Shown here: one piece after another, positions 10,949-19,591 of the stretch
Numbering within the stretch: position 1 is the stretch's first letter
Layout of the letters: each line of letters starts with the position of its first letter
Origin: Adiantum capillus-veneris
Taxonomy: Eukaryota; Streptophyta; Polypodiopsida; Polypodiales; Pteridaceae
Length of the DNA stretch: 64,000 bases
Direction: 5' to 3'
Assembly (NCBI GenBank): GCA_014529385.2
Contig: CM043955.1
Location: 141,762,640-141,826,639, forward strand
Program-made: the position numbers and the translations under genes
The notes under the pieces: model-generated
Databases searched by the model: none
What the model saw: the letters and a program-made list of their open reading frames with translations, nothing else
Told to the model about the DNA's origin: nothing

Positions 10949-11379
10949 AGGGGACGGGCCCTAGGGCCGGGGGACGGCCGTAGCCGGGCTGGTAATGGCT
11001 GGGAACGCCGAGGGACGAACGGAAAACGGGCCGGACGGGCGGGTCGCAGGGGGGACGGACCGGGGACGATCGGGGCCGGATTCAAAAAAATGGCCGTTTT
11101 TGACCGTTTGCAACGGCTCTGTGCAGCCCCAACTGCCATATTTTTTAAGCCTTGGCCCTTGGGAGGCTATAAAAGGCTCCCTTGGGCCTCTTAATACTCA
11201 TAGTCTCAATGCTCAATGCTCATTCCATTTCCCTCAAGCTCAAGGCTCAAGTTTGAACTTTGAAGCTCTCCTCTCCCTCTTCTACCCACTTTGAAGCTCT
11301 CCTTTACTATCTCTCCACACAAGCTCTCCTCTAACCCTTCTAACTTCTAAGCTCTACTCTCTCGAGTCTCTCCACCATC

Positions 11380-11912
11380 ATGTCATCTCAAGCCAACTCC
11401 ACTTCTCAAGCCGCTTCTTCTCGAAGGAGGCCCGCCGTGCAAACGTGGTCGTGGTGGGATGAAGTCGACTTTAGCTCGCGTGGCAAAGGTGGCGGTGCAA
11501 GACCATGGACGTCCAAGCTATGTCCATACAAGAGATCGGGTGGTTCAAACAAAGTGCGAGCCCATCTTCTTCATGAACCCGGTCACGAGGTGAAGTTTTG
11601 CCCTCATGTAGCTCCCGAGAAGAGGTTGGATCTTCTTGAGAAACTCACGGTGTATGAGGTTGCGGAAGCGGCCAAGAGGGGCCGTTTTGTTGCCGTTGAT
11701 CCCTCCGCCACGGCGACACCGCGAGAGCAAAGGGAAGCCAACCTTGACGACATCTCTTGAACCTTCAAGAGCCATGGATCTACACCGTCCTCTTCCCTTC
11801 CGCATCGCCAAACCACTCTCAACGAAAATTGGAATCCTAAATTGAAGGAAGAGGTGGATAGGTCGGTTGCCCGATTCTTCTTCCACGACCACATTGCCTT
11901 CCATGCTTCGCG
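11380..11912 (+). pseudogene. hAT transposase exon 1 (BED-type zinc finger), one internal stop
   Basis: The ATG at 11380 opens a reading frame with AWARPWTSKL-type spacing: RPWTSKLCPYKRSGGSNKVR, then ARLLHEPGH-like HLLHEPGHEVKFCP. This gives the Cys/His pattern of a BED zinc finger, which binds transposon ends. A TGA at 11758-11760 interrupts it, after which the same frame continues LNENWNPKLKEEVDRSVARF, a stretch conserved in plant hAT transposases, to HASR. The donor is GTGAGT at 11913. TATA-like and start-proximal CT-rich leader sequence lies at 11140-11380 (TATAAAAGG at 11170). The internal stop makes this copy a pseudogene. Confidence 0.85.
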
Positions 11913-12025
11913 GTGAGTTTCCCTTGGCATATGCACATTGCAATCTTCCATTTTGTATTTTCATAATGGGTTATAATTTTTCGACTCTCCATACTAACGC
12001 AACATGCTCTATTTTGTGTGGATAG

Positions 12026-13601
12026 GTCTCCATACTTTCGAACCATGGTTACGAAAATAGGGGAATATGGCTCCTCTTATGTGCCACCTTCATCGGAGAG
12101 GCTTCGCACCACCCTCCTTGACAAAGAGAAGCTTGCCGTGGAGCAAGCGGCCCAAGCAACAAAGGATTTGTGGGAGACCAATGGCGTCTCTCTTCTTGTA
12201 GATGGATGGAGCGACACCCGCAAGCGGTCCATCCACGGGGTGGTGGCCTACTCTCGGGGGCAGATGTACTTTGTGGAGTCACATGATGCATCCGATAGTG
12301 GCAAGGCCGCCGAGATGCTTGCTGCGGAGTGGACAAGCACCATAGAGATCACTGGCCCGGAGAATGTTCTTTGTATGGTTGCAGATGGAGAGGCGTCAAA
12401 TAGGGCAGCCGGAGCTATCATTGAGGGCATGTATCCCAGCATCCATGTCACATTTTGCATGGCGCATTGCCTCAATAACCTCCTCAAGGACATAGGGAAC
12501 TTGTCATGGATTTCACCCACCATTGGTGACGCCTCTCGAATTGTCTCCTTTGTGCTCAACCATCAAAAAGTGCGCCATGAATTCTCAAAGAGGAGCCACT
12601 TGTCTTTGCTCAAATATTCAGAGACAAGATTTGCATTCAATTGGCTTATGCTAGGCCGCTTGTCTACATGTGGCGGAGCCTTAAGGGGCCTCTTTCTCAG
12701 TGATGAGTTCCAGGCCATGCCGGAGTCTACATCAGCAGTAGGATTGAAATGCCGAGAATGGGCCGACGACGCCGCTTGGTGGGAGGAGGTGAAGACTCTT
12801 GACGCCATGGTCAAGCCTATTCTACACCTACTTCGAGTGGTGGATGGCTTGCAGCCATGCATTGGCAAAGTCTACGAAGCCATGGATCGGATGATAGAGG
12901 CACTTGAGAAGCCTGACCCTGTTCAGTATGCGGAGATTCATGGCTTGTGTGAGTCGAGGTGGAATGGATACTACTCTCCACTTCATGCGGCAACTTATGT
13001 GCTTGACCCTGAGTTTCAAGGAAGGCGTCAAGAGACCGACAAGGAGGTGAGCAAAGGATGGCGGCTTGCATTGGAGTGCCTTGAGCCTAGCAGTGACATT
13101 AGGCGCAAGATTAGAGACGAGCTACTCAACTACAGGCAAAAGAAGGGCTTCTATGGATGTGTAGATGTATAGCTTGATCGCAACAAGATTGGCTCCGTTT
13201 TGTGGTGGGAGGACTATGGAGGAGATGGCCCACATTTGCAGCGCTTGGCTGTTCGTGTCCTTAGCCAAGCATGTACCACTAGTTGCTTGGAGCAACTATG
13301 GAGTGTGTACAGCCACATTGCCTCTAAGAAGAGGAATCGCCTTGGGGTTCAGAGGGCCAATGATTTGGTGTTTGTGAGCGCTAACTTGCGCATGCTTGCC
13401 AAGAGCGTCACACACAAGGCAGATCCTTTCACTTAGTGGGAGATGGCACAAGAGAATCCATCTATGGCCGATACTCTTTTGGAGGAGCTAGAGGAGGATT
13501 TCGAGCCTCAATGCGAGCCTCCCGAGCCGGAGCCCTCATATGTTGCTGACGACCTCGACTACGACGACGATGTGGAGATTCAGCAGGCGAGCACTTCTTG
13601 A
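12026..13601 (+). pseudogene. hAT transposase exon 2 (DUF659 and dimerisation domain), two internal stops
   Basis: The acceptor GGATAG at 12025 joins HASR to SPYFRTMV, the expected hAT continuity. The 384-codon open part has VSLLVDGWSDTRKRSIHGVV and NVLCMVADGEASNRAAGAII (DUF659; catalytic Asp region), then CMAHCLNNLLKDIG. After TAG at 13170-13172 the same frame resumes with WWEDYGG and the hAT C-terminal dimerisation motif SCLEQLWSVYSHIASKKRNR. After TAG at 13434-13436 it continues in frame through an acidic tail to TGA at 13599. There are no frameshifts, so the copy is recently inactivated. Confidence 0.88.
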
Positions 13602-13991
13602 GTTTAATGATCATTGATCACTCGACTCTCGAGTCTAGACTCTCGAGTCTACGACTCTACCTACTACATAGCCCTTTGTACTTTTTGTTATCCTTGAGGC
13701 CTCAGGTTTGTCCTAAGTCCTTTAGGCTTTTTGACTCTTGAGCCCTTGTGGCATGCACTTCTCATTTTGTATCCATCGATCATTGATGTTTTATTAGCAC
13801 ATTTCAGCCTATATGACTCGTGTTCTTTGGTCTATTTAGTGTAAATTTATGGTCAAAGTGATGCTCTATGTGTGTGGCATGTGTGTAGGTCAAAAAATGC
13901 CAAAAAAACTCTCTTTTTTTTTTTGCCGTTCCGACCTCCGTCCCCGTTTCCTGACTTTTGCCGTCCCGACCCCGTTCCCGACCCCGACCCG
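13602..13991 (+). other. hAT 3' subterminal region
   Basis: The 3' untranslated and subterminal sequence ends in a GC-rich, CCCGACCC-repeat segment (about 13925-13991) that mirrors the GC-rich 5' subterminal segment 10940-11090. No gene is seen. Confidence 0.7.
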
Positions 13992-14009
13992 CCGTCCCAT
14001 GTAACTATG
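13992..14009 (-). repeat. hAT right terminal inverted repeat
   Basis: The reverse complement is CATAGTTACATGGGACGG, pairing with 10931-10948. Confidence 0.9.
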
Positions 14010-14017
14010 CCTGCTAA
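14010..14017. repeat. hAT target-site duplication, right copy
   Basis: CCTGCTAA, identical to 10923-10930. Confidence 0.95.
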
Positions 14018-14689
14018 AGAGGGTCGAATCGGTTCCCCGTGGGAACCCATTGCTGCTAGGCAGGAGATTGAGGACCACTCTGAGTGCGAGGTTGGCGCGG
14101 TGGCCCCTGCCGACGTCGACCACAAACATGCTGCCAGCCCTCCTCCGCTTGAGCCCAAGCTCGGAGGGTGGCTCTGCCTGCGTACTCTGTGACTCTGCCT
14201 GCTACTGTTGGCCAGCCCTTGAGAGCTGGGGCTAGGCCTGTGGTGTAGGTCGGGGTCTCCTCTGCGGACAGGCCTACGCAAGATGGCCCATCTGTCGACA
14301 AATGAAACACTGATTGGGGAGGCCCGAATCCATCCGTCGACAAATGAAACAATGGTTGGGGAGGCCCGAATCTCCACGCTCTGTCAGAACCAACCTCCAC
14401 TCACCCGAGGAAGTAGTATGACCTTCGAGAGAGTGTGGGTGTCCCTAACTAGAACTTGTACTGAGGGAATGCCGGCCGCCTTGGAACCTATTGAGGTTGC
14501 TGTGCGAGGTGTCTCGAGGACAGTCCCAATTTCTAAGCCTATCCTAGACAAAAGAGGTGGGTACTCCCTCCTCAAACCAGGAAAGTAGACGAAGATAGGA
14601 AGGTCTGCCTCCTCTACCAGAACATCCGAAGCTGGGTCAAAACCATGTCTCCACTGTCGAAAGTGGGCTCGAATTGCTCGGATGGTCAA
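14018..14689 (-). pseudogene. LINE-1 ORF1, N-terminal part with duplicated zinc knuckle
   Basis: The minus-strand reading from 14689 gives AHFRQWRHGFDPASDVLVEE and PIFVYFPGLRREYPPLL, the DUF4283-like ORF1 domain of plant LINEs that coats element RNA, then LSKVILLPRVSGGW and a CCHC knuckle region. The knuckle's first half (CFICR) occurs twice because of a 42-bp tandem duplication at 14291-14374. LINE-2 (35171) has one complete CFICRQMSHLEKAC. In LINE-1 a stop also falls inside the knuckle. Confidence 0.7.
14291..14374 (-). repeat. 42-bp tandem duplication inside the LINE-1 ORF1 zinc knuckle
   Basis: Units 14291-14332 and 14333-14374 both contain GTCGACAAATGAAACA and GGGGAGGCCCGAATC and differ at a few positions. 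Being 42 bp, the duplication keeps frame. LINE-2 has one unit. Confidence 0.85.
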
Positions 14690-14749
14690 GGGCTCATCGC
14701 GATGACCTTGGACGCCATCTCGGAGGTCTCAAACTCTATCTGATAGTAG

Positions 14750-15337
14750 CCGCGCCGAGGAACTGAACGTCCAAGATCTTACCCACCTTTGCAAGAAGGC
14801 GGGCCTGGAGAAGATCACGCAGCTCTCCTCTGCTGGGTCTGGTGCCGAGAATCTTGCAGATGACTGAAGTCGCTTGCAGGCGTTCCACCTCTGCGACTAG
14901 GCTCGCTTACTTTGTTGGTGAAAGAGCAAGTCGAATGGTGGGCTCAACGGGTCGGGCGAGGGAACTTCATTGGAGTCCCTCTGTGGTGAAGCTTGAGCCT
15001 CCATTTGTGTCTGCTGCTGTAAAGAAGAGGTGGAGAAGAGTCGACGAACGGGGAAAATCTTGTTGGACCGAGCACGTCGAGGGTGCTGGCGAGGCTCGAC
15101 AGACAGGAAAGGAGAGGCGAAGGGCTAAGGGTAGTGTGCAGGCAGGCTGGGCAGTGTGCAGGCAGGCGAGTAGGGCAATGGGGGGGACGGGCGGGCAGCG
15201 GTCAGAGTGATTTGCGGGGTTGGGTAGTGGGGCAGCCGGTGGGGCAGGGGGCGCGTTGGGGGACTGCGCGCAGGAGGTGAGGGCGGAAGGGCAGCGCAAG
15301 GGCAGCGACGGTGAGAGAGGGGGTGCGGCAGCGAGCC
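14750..15337 (-). other. LINE-1 5' leader, GC-rich
   Basis: This is the 5' end of the LINE on the minus strand, beyond the region shared with LINE-2. It is GC-rich with GGGCAGxG repeats at 15130-15330. No protein was recognised. Internal promoters of LINEs lie in such leaders, but no specific signal is visible. Confidence 0.5.
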
Positions 15338-15595
15338 TCCATATATCATTTTTCTGTTGGGTCGTGGGGATTTTTATCAGGCCTTGCCCTACCTCCCCTT
15401 GGGCACCTATATATGGGGCCACTTCGCACTTCCACATCTCACATCTCACAAAGATCACACATCTGTTATACTGATCGTATATTGGGTCTTCTGCTCATGG
15501 TAGTCATGGGGGGCTGATCGCCCCCTCTTCACCATCTCTTGCGTTTGTGTCTACTCTCTCTCTCTCTCTCTCGCTTCCGCACACGTGCACTCACA
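15338..15595 (+). repeat. Element B 5' LTR, right part
   Basis: It resumes with the duplicated target site and matches the 3' LTR from GGGTCGTGGGGATTTTTATC (about 15360; 17318) through a TATA-like ACCTATATATGGGGCC to CACTCACA at 15595. A TATATAT box and a downstream CA-rich transcript start region are seen in both LTRs. The (CT)n tract is short here (15554-15572) and long in the 3' LTR. Confidence 0.85.
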
Positions 15596-15613
15596 TGGTA
15601 CCCGTCGCCAGGG
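15596..15613 (-). promoter_or_regulatory. Element B candidate primer-binding site
   Basis: TGGTACCCGTCGCCAGGG follows the ...CA end of the 5' LTR directly, as a tRNA primer site should. The complementary tRNA was not identified. Confidence 0.5.
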
Positions 15614-17226
15614 CACATGGTATTAGCAGCTCTAGGCTCTCCATGGGACCAACGCTTCATCACCTGCAGAGGTTCTCCTCCCAAGGGATCGCAACAATAG
15701 CGTTTTTGTAAAGCATCAGCGTTTTTGCAAATCTGCCTGCAAGAGGGGGTGGCGCCAACATTTGGACAGCTTCCATCACGAAGGGATGCTTTGCCACTTG
15801 CGTTTTTGCAAGAAACATCAGATCTGCTGATTTCCTTGCTAACAGATCCATTTGCGTTTTTGACCTTCATCTGCGTTTTTGGGTTTTCAGCCCATTTTCA
15901 GCGGTTTTATTGGTCACTTTGTGTCGTTGACACCTTCCACAAGTTGCCGGGCACCTAGGGTACCCATCAAGCCTTCGTTGTTTCAGCAAACAGAAGGTTT
16001 TTGGTGCCAAAATGTGCATCAAAAGTGGACTGCAAATTGACCTGCGTTTTGCAGTAGGAGGAAACACCACCATCTTTGGTGGACAGACACTTACCACTCG
16101 ACCTCAACACATCAGATCACTTGCTTACACAGGAGCATCTACATGGACTTAGGGAGAGATCTTGGATCTCTTCTTGGACAGGTTCATTGCTTGGATCTAC
16201 ATAATGGAGTGGGACTTCAGTGCTTTGGACTCTCTTGTAGAGTTTACCTGCGAGATGCGGGAGATCAGGCATCATTACGCGACTACATCCGGAGTCACCC
16301 AGAGCTTGGCTTGGATAGTAGTGTTGTTGCTCTTCTACACTCCTGATCATTTGGATTGCTATCTTCAAAGTTGCTTACACTCACCCTCGGTAACCTTACA
16401 ACAGACTTATCCCCCGACCTGGGCAGTAGGCCACTCCCAGCTCATTCACATTGAGAGCCACACCGAGTTGTAGTTTGGTGGCGTTGTTGGCACGGATTCT
16501 GTTTTGGTTGACACCGAAGGATTGGAGGCAGGAGATACAGTCAAGATGGTGCAAACAGATTGGTATGACCTTTCCTCTTCTCAGAGACCCTTCATAGTGC
16601 AGATTGTTGAGTCTGGCTTTCCCCTCATCTTGGATACCCTACCCATTGATTGGACACCATCTGATGGTGGTCCGTTCGGTCTCCCGGTGATTGCTGCAAC
16701 TTACGGTAGCTTCTACAGTGCAGACTGCTTAGTCTGGCTTTCCTTGATTCGCAGGACGTTTACGGCGCAGATTGCTACATCTGGCCTTCTTGGAGTTTTA
16801 CATAGCTTAGCCACCTGGCCACACTCGGTTACAGGTTCATGCATTGTCAGGCTTCCGGTCATTCTCATGATGGTTCCCGGGCTTCTCCATTTTCTCCAGA
16901 TGGTTTGACTACAGACACCATAGATCCTATTGGGCAGGACACTTGCAAGGACACTTGCAAGTCTATTGGTACTTCTTTCACGACAAGGAGTTTTTTTCGC
17001 ACTCAGTTTGGGACCTTCACGCAGTATCTTCACCCTGTATCGGCGGATTACAGCAGTTTGCTACACTGCTCGTGACGACACTTTACTATGGAGATCTCTC
17101 GGAGGTTGGGACACCCTTGATTGTTGCTACACTCATGGAGTATTGTCCTTCAGTGGACATCGCAGCAAGCATCTTCATCATTTGCCTCACATCTTCGGCT
17201 TCACGTGGTTTGTGCAGCATCAGGTG
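15614..17226 (+). other. Element B internal region without recognisable genes
   Basis: There are no retroviral-type domains in any frame. The longest + frame, 16504-16908, resembles no known protein. The first 400 bp carry the 9-mer GCGTTTTTG five times (15700, 15719, 15800, 15854, 15873) plus a shortened one at 16044. Around 16590-16800 three diverged copies of AGATTGYTxAGTCTGGCTTTCC are seen. It could serve packaging or be decayed gag; neither is shown. Confidence 0.6.
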
Positions 17227-17237
17227 ATGAGAGGGGG
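17227..17237 (+). other. Element B polypurine tract
   Basis: ATGAGAGGGGG lies immediately before the TG of the 3' LTR. Confidence 0.75.
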
Positions 17238-17488
17238 TGTTAGACTTACACCACTCTGCCACTTCATAGGTCTAGGGTATACTTGTATGGCTAGTATTTC
17301 CACATATCATTTTTCTGCGGGTCGTGGGGATTTTTATCAAGCCTTGCCCTACCTCCCATTGGGCACCTATATATGGGGCCAGAGGGGGTACCCACTTCCA
17401 CATCTCACATCTCACAGAGATCACACATCTGTTATACTGATTGTGTATTGGGTCTTCTGCTCGTGGTAGTCATGGGTGGCTGATCACC

Positions 17489-17572
<84 letters not shown>

Positions 17573-17597
17573 GCTTCCGCACATGCGCACTCTCACA
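17238..17597 (+). repeat. Element B 3' LTR
   Basis: This 360-bp repeat runs from TGTTAGACTTACACC to CTCTCACA. It contains TATATATGGGG near 17373 and a 76-bp (TC)n expansion at 17495-17570. It matches both parts of the split 5' LTR. Confidence 0.88.
17495..17570 (+). repeat. (TC)n microsatellite in the 3' LTR of B
   Basis: Thirty-eight uninterrupted TC units. The same site in the 5' LTR has about nine. Confidence 0.97.
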
Positions 17598-17760
17598 TGG
17601 TTATTGTCCAACGTCTGCAGGTGTATTCTACACCAATTTTGCATCCACAAAATTGTGCGAGCTTCCATTATCAAGGAGTACAATCACGTCGTGACTATTA
17701 ATCTTCCCGGGGAAACGGAGAAGATCTTGCTTATCAAACACTTTAGTGCTAAAAGTATAG
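17598..17760 (-). pseudogene. Element A aspartic protease fragment beyond element B
   Basis: On the minus strand, KINSHDVIVLLDNGSSHNFV is the flap and active-site region of a retrotransposon aspartic protease (usual D-S/T-G replaced by DNG). The frame of LQTLDNN at the B junction would continue into HEYRMKMAHG at 5391, across B. The upstream part of A (gag, 5' LTR) is not found; it was lost or lies beyond element C. Confidence 0.65.
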
Positions 17761-17779
17761 TTAGTGCATGAACTATGCT

Positions 17780-18085
17780 CTAGAGTAGCGAGTCTATACA
17801 CACAGTACGTCTGCACCATCCCCGCACTTCTGAGCCTCGACAACTCATTGTACCTGTGAGTTCTGGGCTGGAGCTGAGTGTGTTGCCACGCCAGAGTCTG
17901 TACTGGTTCCTTTGAGATAGTTGAGTCCATATGTTCTGGTTTGCTACTGTGTCTCTGTGTTGATTTGTTGTTATCTGTTGTTTCCTGTGTTTTCATTCTG
18001 TCTTGAGTGAGATGTCACGCACATTGCACTGAGGAGCACCCACTGTAGAGAGCATGACACACTATCGACGCTATAGGTGCTCTCA
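17780..18085 (+). repeat. Element C 5' LTR, end portion
   Basis: This segment matches 61740-62093 in blocks (GCACTGAGGAGCACCCA, GAGTGAGxTxTCACGCA, TCTCATTTTTGGCA) and ends CA before the primer-binding site. The start of the LTR could not be located and may have been lost at the junction with A. Confidence 0.55.
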
Positions 18086-18105
18086 TTTTTGGCACGCGTG
18101 GTGGG
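18086..18105 (-). promoter_or_regulatory. Element C candidate primer-binding site
   Basis: TTTTTGGCACGCGTGGTGGG resembles the TTTTTGGCGCCGTTGxCGGG primer-site context of Athila/Tat retrotransposons. The same place in the second family copy reads TTTTTGGCAATCCTGGTGGG (about 62094). Confidence 0.45.
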
Positions 18106-18683
18106 ACCTCACCTGAAGTCTCACTCTTTGTTGGGGTACAAATCGAGGAGCTAGCTGGTTTACCTAGCCTCGCCTACTTCGCCTTGCCCGGTGCAGCCTG
18201 GTGGTGTGCTCCAGTTTCACCCTAGACAGCTTAGTCTAGCTGACCTAGTCTCTCGCCCTGCTGGTCTGGTCCTCTCTCGCCCTGGTCCAACCAAGCTCTC
18301 GTTCTGGTCTAGTCCTTCCTCGTCCCTGGTCCAGCCAAGTGGTCTAGTCACTCGCCTTGGTCTAGTAGAGTGTAGACCTGTGTTCAGCCAATTAAAAGTC
18401 TTCTTGCCCAAAGCTTGGTTAGGTTTGTGGTTACTGCATGACACATACAAGGCGGTCATTAGAGCGTCAAAGCGCACTACTGAGTCCTCTGAAGTACTAC
18501 AATAGAAGGCGTCAACCCTTGGTACCTAGTAGAAGTCCACCAACCTCATCACACATACCTCCACATACGGCATCATCCATTCCTCCATCTGGTTCTACGT
18601 CTTCTAGGTCACCTGCTTGAGTAAAGCTCTCTCCCATTTTGTGACAGCAAGCTACTGAGCAACATGCCCCAAAGCAAGAGGCC

Positions 18684-19591
18684 ATGGAGGAGTTGACCAG
18701 TGTTTTGGCCAAGGTAAACATCAAGTTTCCTACTTTCAAGAGACTCTCCTCAGAAGATGCAGACGACCATGCAAGGAGGTTTGTATCTCTTTGTAGAGGT
18801 CGTCGTCTTAATAGAGAAGATGCTTATTTGGTGCTTTTTCCATCAACCTTGGATAGTTTAGCAGACAAGTGGTATAGTCAGTTTGCAGAGAATCACTTTC
18901 TGACTTGGGCAGCTTTAAGACAACGGTCCTGTGCAACATTCAGGCCAGGTGACTTCCGGGAAAAGGTTTTGGATGAGTTGGCCAACATGGTGCTCCAGCC
19001 AAAGGAGACTTTTGCAGAACTCATGACTAAAACCAAGTCTCTGGTTGCCAAGCTTGCTCAGCCACCAGGGGAATTTATGGTCAAGAAGTGGGTAGAGAAA
19101 GCTCTCCCAAAGACGTCTCAGCAGAAACTACGCGAAAGTCTTCGACCTGAAGCATCTCTGGAGGATACCAGGATAGAAAGAGCAGGTTTATAGCGGCCGC
19201 TACCAGGATAGAAAGAGCAAGAAGGCGATTCAAGGGCCCCCTTCAGGTGGAGACTGCCTCATCATTCACGGAAAATCCCTCTGACCCCTTGCTTTCTTTA
19301 CGTAGGGAGTTAGAAGCACTGAAGTTACAAAGAGCACTTCAAGAGGAGAGGTCATTCTCTCTTAGACCGGAAAAATCTCCACAGCAAGAGGCTTTAGAAC
19401 AAATCAAGCGGGAGCCAGAAGAGCTCCGTGCACAGCAGGACACTAAGCCACCGATGGTGTGGTGTTTCTCTTGTCGCTCTCCAAGGCATCCTCCTCCAGA
19501 CTGCCCACTTCGAGCTTACTGCCATTTCTGCGAGAAACTTGGCCATGATGACAAAGAGTGCTATTATCTGAAGGTGCGACAACTACAATAG
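18684..19591 (+). pseudogene. Element C gag (capsid and zinc knuckles), frame broken by 35-bp duplication
   Basis: The ATG at 18684 begins MEELTSVLAKVNIKFPTF, then the retrotransposon gag core DADDHARRFVSLCRGRRLN, LDSLADKWYSQFAENHFLTW and a helical segment FREKVLDELANM. A 35-bp tandem duplication around 19166-19219 introduces a stop at 19191. The next frame (19247-19591) carries a coiled-coil-like Glu/Lys/Leu segment and paired CCHC knuckles CFSCRSPRHPPPDC and CHFCEKLGHDDKEC. Two related gag fragments exist at 50677-51798 and 62794-64000. Confidence 0.85.
19166..19219 (+). repeat. 35-bp tandem duplication in C gag
   Basis: TACCAGGATAGAAAGAGCA occurs at 19166 and 19201, separated by 16 bp ending GCGGCCGC. 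It shifts the frame and creates TAG at 19191-19193. Confidence 0.85.

Larger units (their letters stand above)
10931..14009 (+). mobile_element. hAT DNA transposon, 3079 bp, inserted in LINE-1 ORF1
   Basis: Terminal inverted repeats start CATAGTTACAGGGGATGG at 10931 and, read inward from 14009, CATAGTTACATGGGACGG. Perfect 8-bp duplications flank it. The subterminal 100 bp on each side are extremely GC-rich with repeated GGGACGG/GACCGG words, a likely transposase-binding array. It encodes a BED-finger/DUF659-type transposase in two exons. LINE-2 shows the uninterrupted LINE sequence at the same place (about 34855). Confidence 0.95.
5567..15337 (-). mobile_element. LINE-1: near full-length non-LTR retrotransposon interrupted by hAT
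   Basis: This block is flanked by exact 14-bp duplications, with a T-run at 5568-5573 as the complement of a short poly(A) tail. On the minus strand it holds ORF1 (DUF4283-like plus CCHC knuckle) and ORF2 (endonuclease, reverse transcriptase, C-terminal zinc finger), the layout of plant L1-type LINEs. Excluding the 3079-bp hAT and its 8-bp duplication, it is about 6.7 kb. It is closely related to LINE-2 (29206-35517) over most of its length. Stops and frameshifts make both ORFs inactive. Confidence 0.88.
5397..17597 (+). mobile_element. Element B: non-autonomous LTR retrotransposon, inserted in A and split by LINE-1
   Basis: Two LTRs beginning TGTTAGACTTACACCACTCT lie at 5397 and 17238. The first is interrupted by the LINE at 5567-15337. 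Without the nested insertions B is about 2.4 kb. It has a plausible primer-binding site just after the 5' LTR and a purine tract just before the 3' LTR, but no protease, reverse transcriptase, integrase or gag could be recognised inside, so it would depend on proteins from elsewhere. Near-matching 5-bp flanks (TGGTC/TGGTT) and chromovirus A sequence on both sides show it inserted into A. Confidence 0.8.

Noticed and set aside
16504-16908. 134-codon ORF in element B as a gag
   Set aside because: No gag, knuckle or protease motif, and composition follows the local repeats; treated as non-coding.
17441-17701. ORFs rich in SLSLSL or ERERER (also near 25000, 37200, 53750, 60750)
   Set aside because: These are translations of (CT)n/(GA)n microsatellites.
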